From NCBI GenBank assembly GCA_965267435.1, contig OZ253960.1, positions 2,914,001 to 2,978,000 on the forward strand: a stretch of DNA of 64,000 bases, read 5' to 3'. A model generated the notes under the pieces. The model did no database searches. It was given only the letters and a program-made list of their open reading frames with translations, and was not told the DNA's origin. Position numbers and translations under genes: made by a program. Origin of the DNA: JAWPMT01 sp965267435 (GTDB taxonomy: Bacteria; Bacteroidota; Bacteroidia; Cytophagales; Cyclobacteriaceae). Shown piece by piece: positions 29,233 through 36,657 of the stretch; the first letter of the stretch is position 1, and every line of letters begins with the position of its first letter.

Positions 29233-29276
29233 ATTTTAGCCTATCCCAACCTGTAAAATCCATATTTAGAAATGCG

Positions 29277-29324
29277 TCATTTTTTCCAACCGTTCCCGTC
29301 ATTTTCCTCCATACAAGGGCCGTT
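29277..29324 (+). promoter_or_regulatory. Phased element B upstream of the universal stress protein gene
   Basis: TCATTTT starts at 29277 and again at 29299, and CGTT at 29321, the same 22-bp steps as the other copies. The coding start follows 31 bp after CGTT, a normal leader length, so this should be the promoter region of the stress-protein/SpoIIAA-like operon. Confidence 0.6.
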
Positions 29325-29341
29325 CGACTCAATAGAAATCA

Positions 29342-29349
29342 AAAGGAGG
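29342..29349 (+). promoter_or_regulatory. Strong Shine-Dalgarno sequence deciding the start at 29355
   Basis: AAAGGAGG lies 5 bases before ATG 29355. Strong ribosome-binding sites are uncommon in Bacteroidota, and this one fixes the start well inside a longer open frame that begins near 29217. Confidence 0.75.
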
Positions 29350-29354
29350 TAATC

Positions 29355-30263
29355 ATGAAAAAGAATGGAAACTGGCTGATCGCCCTCGACCTTACCCAAG
29401 CTGATCAAAGTATCATTGAGTATGTGAGGTTTCTGGAAGAAAAGATGGAGCCTGCTACCCTCACTTTCGTGCATGTAAGTCGAGAACCTAGAAGGCAAAG
29501 GCTGGTTACGGACGACTCTCTGGACTACAATCATGTTGTGAATGAAGAGTTACGCCTGCTAGTTAAGGCCAGTCTCCGGCCAAAATTTGACCTCAGTGAT
29601 GAACGGATAAGTGTTCTCGCTCGAACGGGCAATCCCCTGGATGAAATCCTGCAGCTGACCACTTACCTAGACATCGATACTGTCTTCCTTGGCAAAAAGA
29701 AGCAATCAAGAGGGTCCGGCGTCGTCTCCGATAGACTTCTCGGCACCTTCCAATCCGATGTTCTACTCGTGCCGGAGGGGTTCGAACCTCGCCTGCAGCA
29801 TATCCTGCTTTCCACCGATTTCTCCGAGCATGCCACAAAGGCTCTGGAAAGGGCAATGGAAATAAAAAGAGGCATAAAAGACCTGGAGGTCACTGCCTTC
29901 AACAGCTTCAACGTCCCAACTGGCTATTCAAAAACTGGTAAGCAATATGAAGAGGTAGAAGCCATCATGAGAAAGCACAGCGCTATGGATATGTCAAGCT
30001 GGCTGGATCAGCATGACGGTGAAGCTAACTCGGTACTATCTCACCATGAGAGGATAACACCCATGCAGCAGCTGCTTCAATACATCAGCGAACATCCTGT
30101 CGATCTGCTGGTACTTGGATCCCGTGGACATACCGAACTGTCCAGACTGATCCTCGGCAGCAATGCGTGGAGACTCATCCTGGGGAACCAGGAGACCCCA
30201 TTGCTAATCGTCAAGAAAGACGCAGAGCCCGTCGGGCTCCGAAGAATTGCAGAATACCTGTGA
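29355..30263 (+). CDS. Tandem-domain universal stress protein
   Basis: The 302-residue protein has two UspA domains (about 1-140 and 148-292). The first keeps the fold (LIALDLTQAD, TLTFVHVSRE) but has no clear nucleotide-binding glycines. The second starts at HILLSTDFSE and ends with the GSRGHTELSRLILGS segment, close to the ATP-binding G..G.........G(S/T) pattern. It is cytoplasmic and probably helps survival under energy or redox stress. The longer frame from 29217 is rejected because it would cross promoter element B. The SpoIIAA-like gene follows after 23 bp in the same transcript. Confidence 0.93.
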   Translation: MKKNGNWLIALDLTQADQSIIEYVRFLEEKMEPATLTFVHVSREPRRQRLVTDDSLDYNHVVNEELRLLVKASLRPKFDLSDERISVLARTGNPLDEILQLTTYLDIDTVFLGKKKQSRGSGVVSDRLLGTFQSDVLLVPEGFEPRLQHILLSTDFSEHATKALERAMEIKRGIKDLEVTAFNSFNVPTGYSKTGKQYEEVEAIMRKHSAMDMSSWLDQHDGEANSVLSHHERITPMQQLLQYISEHPVDLLVLGSRGHTELSRLILGSNAWRLILGNQETPLLIVKKDAEPVGLRRIAEYL

Positions 30264-30286
30264 AAAAAACCAAAACCCCCACAGCC

Positions 30287-30658
30287 ATGATCAAGATGCT
30301 GAGTTTAAGTGGAGTGGATAATTATCAAATTATTTACAGAGGCAGACTCGAGGTCCAAAACGTTCGATACCTGAGGGACACCTTGGAAGAAATTCGAGAC
30401 GATGATCGGAGCGTTCGACTCATCACGCGGATCGACCACATCCCCAGCTTCAGGGATATCCGGTCCTTCATAGAAATGCTAAAAATGAAGCGATCGGCAT
30501 TGCGGGTAATCAAGAAGTACGCCATCCTCACGCCTAAGAATTGGATAAAGAAACTTGTGCCGCTATTGGACTGGATCGTCCCGACGATTGATATCAGAGT
30601 CTTCAGACCAGAAGCGGCACCTCGAGCCATTGCCTGGCTCAATGAAAGAGAAGCATAA
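30287..30658 (+). CDS. SpoIIAA-like (STAS-fold) small protein, paralog 1
   Basis: The 123-residue protein begins MIKMLSLSGVDNYQIIYRG and ends in a segment (RVFRPEAAPRAIAWLNE) that fits the SpoIIAA-like family, whose members have a STAS fold without the usual phosphorylatable serine context. The start at ATG 30287 is chosen because the paralog at 31820 begins with the same residues (MIKML). It is 23 bp downstream of the universal stress gene, and a terminator follows 33 bp after its stop. Function unknown; lipid-like ligand binding has been suggested for the family. The genomic setting points to a stress or starvation response. Confidence 0.8.
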   Translation: MIKMLSLSGVDNYQIIYRGRLEVQNVRYLRDTLEEIRDDDRSVRLITRIDHIPSFRDIRSFIEMLKMKRSALRVIKKYAILTPKNWIKKLVPLLDWIVPTIDIRVFRPEAAPRAIAWLNEREA

Positions 30659-30691
30659 TGTAGTTTGTGTGAGTGGTTAGGTTTGTTGTGA

Positions 30692-30727
30692 ATAGGGGCT
30701 CCTCAGATGGGGGCCCTTATCTTTTTT
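30692..30727 (+). terminator. Rho-independent terminator of the stress-protein operon
   Basis: An 11-bp stem with two wobble pairs (30692-30702 with 30710-30720), a 7-base loop and a run of six T at 30722-30727. The preceding bases contain GTGTGAGTGGTTAGGTTTG, similar to the GTGAGTTAGGTT segment of the neighbouring small-RNA units. Confidence 0.85.
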
Positions 30728-30864
30728 GCTTGGTGCATCATGGTTCCGGGATCTTGCATCTAGGACACTCCCGAACAACGATCAAGGAACAAGGAACAAA
30801 AAAAGTGCTTTGCTGTCCCGGTACGCTCTGAGAACTAGTCTCCAGCACCTTTTTTAAGAATTCA

Positions 30865-30912
30865 TCATTTTTTAAAAGGTTTTTGATCATTTTTTCCCAT
30901 TGTGAGCTCGTT
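30865..30912 (+). promoter_or_regulatory. Phased element C, first array unit
   Basis: TCATTTT at 30865 and 30887 and CGTT at 30909, in 22-bp steps. The inner flank of the second box is GA rather than the CG of elements A, B and F, so C, D and E form a subtype. Confidence 0.6.
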
Positions 30913-31006
30913 TTCATAGTAACAGTTAAAGAGAACAATTTCATATAGTTAGGTGAGTTAGGTTAGGTGAGATAGGGGCTTCAATTTTTGGAGCCCCTAT
31001 TTTTTT
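30913..31006 (+). ncRNA. Candidate small RNA C with intrinsic terminator
   Basis: No ATG-started ORF lies between element C and the terminator. The predicted transcript of about 80-90 nt carries CAGTTAAAGAGAACAATTTC, then the TTAGGTGAG-type repeats (30949-30970). It ends in a 9-bp perfect stem (30972-30980/30992-31000) followed by T through 31006. Start site is estimated. Confidence 0.5.
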
Positions 31007-31152
31007 GCCTTGTGGAGCATGGGTTCCTGGATCATGGATCATCAAAGAACCAAGATCAAAGAATCAAGAACATCGAGCCAGAAACAAAAAGGCTCCATCA
31101 GCTCACCCCAATGAAACTGAACCCTCCCACCCAAAGGCTTTTTAGGAATTCA

Positions 31153-31200
31153 TCATTTTTCGAAGGGTTTTTGATCATTTTTTCCCACTGCGAACTCGTT
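31153..31200 (+). promoter_or_regulatory. Phased element D, second array unit
   Basis: TCATTTT at 31153 and 31175 and CGTT at 31197, again in 22-bp steps. Sequence closely resembles element C. Confidence 0.6.
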
Positions 31201-31307
31201 TTCAGAGTAACAGTTAAAGAGAACAATTTCATATAGTTAGGTGAGTTAGGTTAGGTGAGATAGGTTAGGTGAGATAGGGGCTCCATTTTTGGAGCCCTTA
31301 TTTTTTT
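31201..31307 (+). ncRNA. Candidate small RNA D with intrinsic terminator
   Basis: Same plan as small RNA C but with an extra 14-bp copy of TTAGGTGAGATAGG, so the repeat segment (31237-31277) is longer. The terminator stem is 31278-31285/31290-31297 with a TTTT loop, extended by weaker pairs, and a T run at 31301-31307. No ORF. Confidence 0.5.
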
Positions 31308-31386
31308 GCCCTGGAGGATCATAGTTCTTCGTTCATGGATCATCGAAGAACCAAGATCAAAGAACCAGGAACATAGAACCAGAAAC

Positions 31387-31445
31387 AAAAAAGCTCCATC
31401 AGCTCACCCCAATAAAACTGGGCCCTCCCACCCAAGAGCTTTTTT
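31387..31445. repeat. Long-range inverted repeat ending unit D
   Basis: Perfect 10-bp arms AAAAAAGCTC (31387-31396) and GAGCTTTTTT (31436-31445) with a 39-base loop, placed just before element E. Equivalent pairs before element C (30798-30809/30844-30855, one mismatch) and before element F (31657-31668/31702-31713, 12 bp perfect) have different stem sequences but still pair. This suggests a selected structure, perhaps a second, bidirectional terminator insulating each unit. Confidence 0.6.
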
Positions 31446-31454
31446 AGGAACTCA

Positions 31455-31501
31455 TCATTTTTTATAGGTTTTTGATCATTTTCCCGAAACACGAGGTCGT
31501 T
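31455..31501 (+). promoter_or_regulatory. Phased element E, third array unit
   Basis: TCATTTT at 31455 and 31476 (21 bp, one base shorter than the others) and CGTT at 31498, 22 bp after the second box. The second spacing is kept in all six copies, while the first varies by one base here. Confidence 0.55.
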
Positions 31502-31592
31502 TTAAAACTATCAGTTAAAGAACAAGTTCATATTGTTAGGTGAGTTAGGTTAGGTGAGATAGGGGCTCCATTTTTGGAGCCCTTATTTTTTT
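31502..31592 (+). ncRNA. Candidate small RNA E with intrinsic terminator
   Basis: Same plan as C: CAGTTAAAG, then TTAGGTGAG-type repeats from 31536. The terminator stem is 31563-31570/31575-31582 with a TTTT loop, and T runs to 31592. No ORF between the element and the terminator. Confidence 0.5.
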
Positions 31593-31720
31593 GCCCTGGA
31601 GGATCATAGTTCTTCGTTCATGGATCATCGAAGAACCAAGATCAAAGAACCAATAACTAAAAAGGTGCTTTTGCCTACCTCCAAGCCTTATTTGCTCTCC
31701 TGCACCTTTTTAGAAAACCA

Positions 31721-31768
31721 TCATTTTATCCTTCTTTTCTCGTCATTTTCCACTCCTGGAGGGGCGTT
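31721..31768 (+). promoter_or_regulatory. Phased element F upstream of SpoIIAA-like paralog 2
   Basis: TCATTTT at 31721 and 31743 and CGTT at 31765. The coding start follows 52 bp after CGTT. A perfect 12-bp inverted repeat ends 8 bp before the element and may insulate it from upstream transcription. Confidence 0.6.
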
Positions 31769-31819
31769 CATATTACCAGAAGGCAAGCAATTGCCGAGAC
31801 TTCAATAAACGATAAGACG

Positions 31820-32188
31820 ATGATAAAAATGCTCAAGCTCCATGACTCCGATAATTACCAGGTAATCTATCAGGGTCCACTTGGAAAAAGATATCTCCAG
31901 AAGTTGCGACAACAACTCAATGATCTCAGGGCAAACAACCAAAAAATAGGCATGATCACAGAAGTAGATGAGATCCCGAGAATCTCAGGGTGGAAATCCC
32001 TCCTGGAGTTGGTAAGAATGAAGATGGCTGCACTTAGGGTGATCAAGAGATATGCGATCGTCACCAAGAAGTCGTGGATGAGTAAATGGGCTGCGGTTGC
32101 TGACTGGTTCACTCCGGGAATAAGAGTGAAGGCGTTCGAAGATGGTGATAAGCAACTTGCCTTGCTGTGGTTGAATAGCGAAAAATAA
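31820..32188 (+). CDS. SpoIIAA-like (STAS-fold) small protein, paralog 2
   Basis: The 122-residue protein aligns end to end with the protein at 30287 (shared MIKML, DNYQ.IY.G.L, DEIP/DHIP, MK..ALRVIK.YAI.T.K.W and a final LWLN/AWLN). It has its own phased element F and its own terminator, whereas paralog 1 depends on the stress-protein promoter, so the two can be expressed at different ratios. Function unknown; probably a small cytoplasmic protein responding to the same signal. The coding start is the ATG 52 bp after CGTT. Confidence 0.8.
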   Translation: MIKMLKLHDSDNYQVIYQGPLGKRYLQKLRQQLNDLRANNQKIGMITEVDEIPRISGWKSLLELVRMKMAALRVIKRYAIVTKKSWMSKWAAVADWFTPGIRVKAFEDGDKQLALLWLNSEK

Positions 32189-32230
32189 GATTTGTTCAAG
32201 TAGTAGTTTGATGTGAGTTAGGTTGGTTTT

Positions 32231-32260
32231 ACAGGGGCCCGTTTTGGGCCCCTGTTTTTT
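32231..32260 (+). terminator. Rho-independent terminator after SpoIIAA-like paralog 2
   Basis: Perfect 10-bp stem (32231-32240/32246-32255), 5-base loop and T run 32255-32260. It is preceded by ATGTGAGTTAGGTTGG, matching the module before the small-RNA terminators. Confidence 0.92.
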
Positions 32261-32398
32261 GAACTATCCGTCGATTAGTATTTCAGAAGAGCCGGTTTCA
32301 TCCATCGCCATCGCCGTCCGAACATCATCCCAGACCCTGACACATGTCATAAGGGGTCCTGCACCCAGGAGATAGTTTAGCCATGACTAATTAGGCAC

Positions 32399-34630
32399 AT
32401 GAAACCTTCACGAAGAGACTTTATCAAGATTTCCGGTCTCGGCCTCGGTGCAGCTGCCGCCACAGCATCATTCGATTGGACTACCGGCAGTATACTGCAA
32501 GGCGAGGCACCCAGATACACAGCACCGGAGCGAACGCCAACTTATTGTGAAATATGCTTCTGGAAGTGCGCCGGTTGGGTAACAAAAAATGCCAATGGCG
32601 AAATCTGGAAGCTAGAGGGGCACAAGGATGACCCCCATTGTAATGGTCGCTTATGTCCTCGAGGCACTGGCGGTGTGGGCATGTACTACGACGAAGATCG
32701 CCTGAAGCACCCGTTGATTCGGGCGGAAGAAAACGGCAAGCAAGTCTTCAAACAAGCCACATGGCCCCAAGCCTTCAAAGTCATTGGCGACAAGATGAAG
32801 GCTCTCGCCAAAGAGCACGGCCCGGAGAGCATCGCCCTATTCTCCCATGGCTCTGGAGGCTCGTACTTCAGCAGAATGCTAAAGGCCTTCGGATCTCCAA
32901 ATATTTCTGCCCCGTCCTTTGCCCAATGCCGTGGTCCCCGGGAGGTAGCCTTCTATGGCACTTTCGGAGAAGGCGTACTTTCTCCAGAACGTACGGACAT
33001 TCGGGATACGCGATGTCTCGTACTCATTGGTTCACACATCGGCGAGAACATGCACAATGGACAAGTGCAGGAAATGTCCGATGCCATCGACAATGGTGCC
33101 ACGATCATCACAGTCGATCCACGTTTCTCAACAGCAGCTAGCAAATCCAAACACTGGCTACCGATCAAACCGGCCACCGACATCGCGCTGATGCTCGCAT
33201 GGATGAACGTAATCATCAATGAGGAGTGGTACGATAAGGAATATGTGGAGCGACACACTTTTGGTTTCGACCAGCTCAAAGCGCACGTTCAATCTTACAC
33301 ACCGGAATGGGCATATGGCATCACCACCATCACCCCCGATGTTATTCGCGAGACCGCAAGGGAAATGGCCAACGCCTCACCCGCAGTCATCATCCACCCT
33401 GGACGTCACGTCACGTGGTACGGCGACGATAGCCAGCGCTTGCGAGCAGTGGCCATCCTCAACGCATTGTTGGGATCCTGGGGTCGAAGAGGTGGATTCT
33501 ACAATCCCGATATCATCAGCATTCCCCAGTTCCCACATCCTGCCTTCCCTACACCGAAATGGACTTGGCGAGATCTCTTCCCTGACAAATACAACCTAGC
33601 CACAGAAGTAGTCTCCAATGCCCTGTGTGAAGCGTCCATTTCCACCCCGGAAGCCGACAGTCGGATCAAGGGTTGGATCGTCAACGGCACCAACCTGCCT
33701 CAAACGCTTCCCGATCAGAAAAACACTATGAAGGCCATCGATAGCCTCGAAATGCTGGTCGTAGTGGACACTATGCCGATGGAAATCACAGGCTACGCGG
33801 ACGTGATCCTGCCGGAATGCACTTACCTCGAGCGCTACGATAACATTCGCACATCACCACATCGGAAGCCGGTCATTTCGCTTCGTATGCCCGCAACCAA
33901 ACCGAAGTACAATTCGAAGCCAGCGTGGTGGATGGCACAACAACTGGCCTTCGAGCTCGGTCTTGACGAGTATTTCGCATTCAAAGACATCGAAGAGATG
34001 CTCGATTGGCAGCTAAAAAAGGTAGGCAGCTCACTGGAAGAAATGCAGCGACTGGGCGTAAAAACCTATGATCGTGAGTACCAGGATCTGTACATGCTGG
34101 ACGGTATAGACTACGAGTTCAATACCAACACCGGCAAGATCGAACTGTACAGCACGGAGTTTGCCAATGCCGGGTACGCTCCCCTGCCTTCGTACACCGC
34201 GCACCCCGAACCTCCAAGCGGCTTCTACCGGCTCAATTATGGGCGGTCTCCAAACCACACTTTTAGCCGAACAGCCAACAACCCCAATCTGGCTGCTCTC
34301 ATGTCTGAAAACGAGCTGTGGGTCAACCCCAAAGTAGCAAAGCTGTGGGATCTCCAAAATGGCCAGTACGTGTGGCTCAAGAACCAGGATGACATCGTGA
34401 GCACCTTCTCGATCAAGGTGCGTATTACTGAGCGGATCAGATGGGACTCAGTTTACATGGTCCATGGATTTGGACACAACCGTAAGCAGCTGTCGAGGGC
34501 CTATGGCAAGGGCGCCTCAGACACTGAATTGATTTCCAACGTGATGACTGATCCCGTCATGGGAGGTACGGGCATGCGCGGAAATTTCGTGACGATCTTG
34601 ACTGAAGAACCCCAACCTGCAGAAGCATGA
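32399..34630 (+). CDS. Molybdopterin oxidoreductase, thiosulfate/polysulfide reductase catalytic subunit
   Basis: The 743-residue protein has a twin-arginine signal (SRRDFIK), so it is exported folded to the periplasm. A [4Fe-4S] site follows (Cys50, Cys53, Cys57 and Cys86 in LCPRG), then the DMSO-reductase-family body. Cys177 in FAQCRGP is the probable molybdenum ligand, as in PhsA/PsrA-type enzymes. The C-terminal domain (about 610-743) is the molybdopterin dinucleotide-binding part. It should reduce, or run in reverse to oxidize, a sulfur compound such as polysulfide, thiosulfate or tetrathionate. It overlaps the FeS subunit gene (ATGA) and heads a seven-gene run. The exact substrate cannot be read from the sequence. 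Confidence 0.9.
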   Translation: MKPSRRDFIKISGLGLGAAAATASFDWTTGSILQGEAPRYTAPERTPTYCEICFWKCAGWVTKNANGEIWKLEGHKDDPHCNGRLCPRGTGGVGMYYDEDRLKHPLIRAEENGKQVFKQATWPQAFKVIGDKMKALAKEHGPESIALFSHGSGGSYFSRMLKAFGSPNISAPSFAQCRGPREVAFYGTFGEGVLSPERTDIRDTRCLVLIGSHIGENMHNGQVQEMSDAIDNGATIITVDPRFSTAASKSKHWLPIKPATDIALMLAWMNVIINEEWYDKEYVERHTFGFDQLKAHVQSYTPEWAYGITTITPDVIRETAREMANASPAVIIHPGRHVTWYGDDSQRLRAVAILNALLGSWGRRGGFYNPDIISIPQFPHPAFPTPKWTWRDLFPDKYNLATEVVSNALCEASISTPEADSRIKGWIVNGTNLPQTLPDQKNTMKAIDSLEMLVVVDTMPMEITGYADVILPECTYLERYDNIRTSPHRKPVISLRMPATKPKYNSKPAWWMAQQLAFELGLDEYFAFKDIEEMLDWQLKKVGSSLEEMQRLGVKTYDREYQDLYMLDGIDYEFNTNTGKIELYSTEFANAGYAPLPSYTAHPEPPSGFYRLNYGRSPNHTFSRTANNPNLAALMSENELWVNPKVAKLWDLQNGQYVWLKNQDDIVSTFSIKVRITERIRWDSVYMVHGFGHNRKQLSRAYGKGASDTELISNVMTDPVMGGTGMRGNFVTILTEEPQPAEA

Positions 34631-35160
34631 GATACGCAATGGCCATCGATACCAAAAAATGCGTTGGGTGCAGCGACTGCGTCGTCGCCTGCCAGTTGGA
34701 AAACAACGTACCCATCGGATACTGCAGGGAATGGATCGTAGAGACAACCGTCGGCACCTATCCCAACCTGGAGATGGAGCTGCGGTCCGAGCGCTGTCAC
34801 CACTGCGCCAACGCGCCATGTGTGCGTTGCTGCCCTACAGGTGCCAGCCACATTGAAGAAGGAGGCGTGGTACTGGTCACACCTGACAAGTGTATTGGCT
34901 GCGGTGCTTGCATTGCCTCCTGTCCTTACGATGCCCGATACACACACCCGGACGGGTATGTCGACAAATGCACTTTCTGCATTCACAAAGTGCGCAAGGG
35001 AGAGCAACCTGCCTGTGTGGAGGTCTGCCCGACCAATTGCCTGTACTTCGGCGATCTGGATGATCCGAATAGCGAAGTCTCCCGAAAGATTGCCGAGCGC
35101 AAATACAAGCGACTGAAGACCGAAGCAGGCACTGATCCTCAGTTGTACTTCTTGATCTAA
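34627..35160 (+). CDS. Four-cluster ferredoxin subunit (PhsB/PsrB type)
   Basis: The 177-residue protein has 16 cysteines in the pattern of four [4Fe-4S] clusters: CVGCSDCVVAC, CHHCANAPCVRCCP, CIGCGACIASCP and CTFC...CVEVCPTNC. It passes electrons between the membrane quinone-linked subunit and the molybdoenzyme. It has no signal peptide and would be co-exported with the Tat substrate. Its ATG overlaps the upstream stop by four bases, and the NrfD gene starts 5 bp after its stop. Confidence 0.94.
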   Translation: MRYAMAIDTKKCVGCSDCVVACQLENNVPIGYCREWIVETTVGTYPNLEMELRSERCHHCANAPCVRCCPTGASHIEEGGVVLVTPDKCIGCGACIASCPYDARYTHPDGYVDKCTFCIHKVRKGEQPACVEVCPTNCLYFGDLDDPNSEVSRKIAERKYKRLKTEAGTDPQLYFLI

Positions 35161-35165
35161 TAGTT

Positions 35166-36107
35166 ATGGAAGAGGAAATTATCATTAGTGGCAGAATGAA
35201 TCCAAGGATCGATCCGACCCTGAATATTTGGCACTGGGAGATCCCTGTCGACCTTTTTGCGGGGGGCATTGCTGCTGGCCTGCTATTCTTCGCCGGTTTC
35301 TATTACTTGCAGAACAAGGAGAATACGTACCCTACAGCCGTGAAGCGTGCACCACTATTGGCGCCCATCTTTATTATCATTTGTCTGATCGCATTGTGGC
35401 TGGACCTGACCCACAAACCCTACTTCTGGAGATTGTATACCACCCTGCGCATTCAGTCTCCCATGTCCTGGGGATCGTGGACATTCCTCGTGATCACACC
35501 ACTGGCCTTCATTTGGGCGGGACTATATATCCGCGAGGCCTTCCCCAACTGGAAATGGCCCTTCAAATGGCTGGACACATTGGCAGAATTCCTCGGCAAC
35601 TATAAAAAGTTGTTGGCCTGGTTGATGGTGATCTTCTCAATACTACTGGGAATCTACGCCGGTATTCTTTTGAGTGCCTTCAATGCAAGACCTCTTTGGA
35701 ACACATCGATCCTCGGCCCTCTCTTCCTGACCTCGGCCTTGCTCACAGGAGCAGCTGTCATCTATGGCCTGTCGAAAGAGGATGCAGAGCGTAAGCTGTT
35801 TGGCACCCTGGTCGTTGCCCTGGTTATCGGGGAGCTTTTCTTCATCATCCATATGTTCATGGGTTTCCTCGCAAGTACGGAGGTACAGATCGAGGCGGTT
35901 CAGCTATTCCTCGGCGGTTCTTACACGGTGCCATTCTGGATCTTCGTGGTCTTCGTCGGCCTGATTGTCCCCGGCGTATTGGCGTACCTGGGACTCAGAG
36001 GTCAGCGGATCCCAGTGATGATACCTATGGTATTGATACTATTTGGCAACATCATGTTGCGATTTCTCATTGTGTACGCTGGTCAGGCCAGCAGATACTT
36101 ATACTAA
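35166..36107 (+). CDS. NrfD/PsrC-type quinone-interacting membrane subunit
   Basis: The 313-residue protein has about eight hydrophobic segments, with HWEIPVDLFAGGIAAGLLFF at the first helix and the polar LDLTHKPYFWRLY loop. This is the membrane anchor of sulfur-reductase complexes and exchanges electrons with the quinone pool. It follows the FeS subunit by 5 bp and precedes the transporter genes by 12 bp. Together with the two upstream genes it completes an ABC-type complex. Confidence 0.9.
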   Translation: MEEEIIISGRMNPRIDPTLNIWHWEIPVDLFAGGIAAGLLFFAGFYYLQNKENTYPTAVKRAPLLAPIFIIICLIALWLDLTHKPYFWRLYTTLRIQSPMSWGSWTFLVITPLAFIWAGLYIREAFPNWKWPFKWLDTLAEFLGNYKKLLAWLMVIFSILLGIYAGILLSAFNARPLWNTSILGPLFLTSALLTGAAVIYGLSKEDAERKLFGTLVVALVIGELFFIIHMFMGFLASTEVQIEAVQLFLGGSYTVPFWIFVVFVGLIVPGVLAYLGLRGQRIPVMIPMVLILFGNIMLRFLIVYAGQASRYLY

Positions 36108-36119
36108 AAAATTACGGAC

Positions 36120-36656
36120 ATGTCAGAGCAACATAACTATATCACAGGCTCTACGAAGTACATGAACCCCTACCTCGCCGGAGTCATCCTCGGGTTGGTG
36201 CTATTGCTTTCCTTTTACCTAACAGGTAGAGGCCTCGGAGCCAGCGGTGCCATGAAAAGCGTGGTGGTCAGTACGGTGGACACCGTGGCGCCAGCCAAAG
36301 CTGAAGCCTCACCCTATTATGGTAAATACGTCGCCAATGGCGCCAATCCCATGAGTAGCTGGCTGGTTTTTGAAGTACTCGGTGTACTTGTCGGTGGCTT
36401 CCTCTCTGGGGCTTTCGCTGGCCGGTTGAATCTAAAAATCGAAAAGGCACCACAGATCACCAATCGCAGGAGGCTGGTACTCGCAGGCATTGGAGGACTG
36501 CTCTTTGGCTTCGGTTCACAGTTTGGCCGCGGCTGTACCAGTGGCGCGGCGTTGACGGGGATGGCGACACTATCCCTCGCCGGCTTTGTCACAATGATGG
36601 CCATCTTCGGCACCGCCTTCTTGTTTGCTTATTTCTTCAGAAAAAATTGGATTTAA
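36120..36656 (+). CDS. YeeE/YedE-family half transporter 1
   Basis: The 178-residue membrane protein has about four hydrophobic segments and the family signature GRGCTSGAALTG with its conserved cysteine. YeeE/YedE proteins import thiosulfate or related sulfur compounds. Here the family is split into two half-size genes one base apart, and each half carries one cysteine signature, so they probably act as a pair. The start at ATG 36120 follows the NrfD gene by 12 bp. Confidence 0.9.
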   Translation: MSEQHNYITGSTKYMNPYLAGVILGLVLLLSFYLTGRGLGASGAMKSVVVSTVDTVAPAKAEASPYYGKYVANGANPMSSWLVFEVLGVLVGGFLSGAFAGRLNLKIEKAPQITNRRRLVLAGIGGLLFGFGSQFGRGCTSGAALTGMATLSLAGFVTMMAIFGTAFLFAYFFRKNWI

Positions 36657-36657
36657 C

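Larger units (their letters stand above)
30865..31713 (+). repeat. Tandem array of three ~290-bp ORF-less units
   Basis: Units start at 30865, 31153 and 31455; operator-to-operator spacings are 288, 302 and 266 bp (the last to element F). Each unit contains in order: the phased TCATTTT/CGTT element; a leader with CAGTTAAAGA; the TTAGGTGAG-rich segment; a terminator hairpin with T run; a conserved ~50-bp segment with GGATCAT and AAGAACCAAGATCAAAGAA; and a long-range A/T-ended inverted repeat just before the next element. The sections after the second and third terminators are nearly identical for about 60 bp, so the last duplication is recent. Confidence 0.85.

Noticed and set aside
29217..29354. 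Longer N-terminus of the universal stress protein
   Set aside because: It would include promoter element B; a strong Shine-Dalgarno sequence fixes the start at 29355, where the UspA fold begins.
30988..31236. Small coding gene in the array (also 31620-31808)
   Set aside because: These frames run through terminators and the phased elements, lack ribosome-binding sites, and are not kept from unit to unit.
30865..31713. CRISPR array
   Set aside because: The repeats are ~290 bp units with promoter and terminator parts; there are no short identical repeats with unique spacers and no cas genes.
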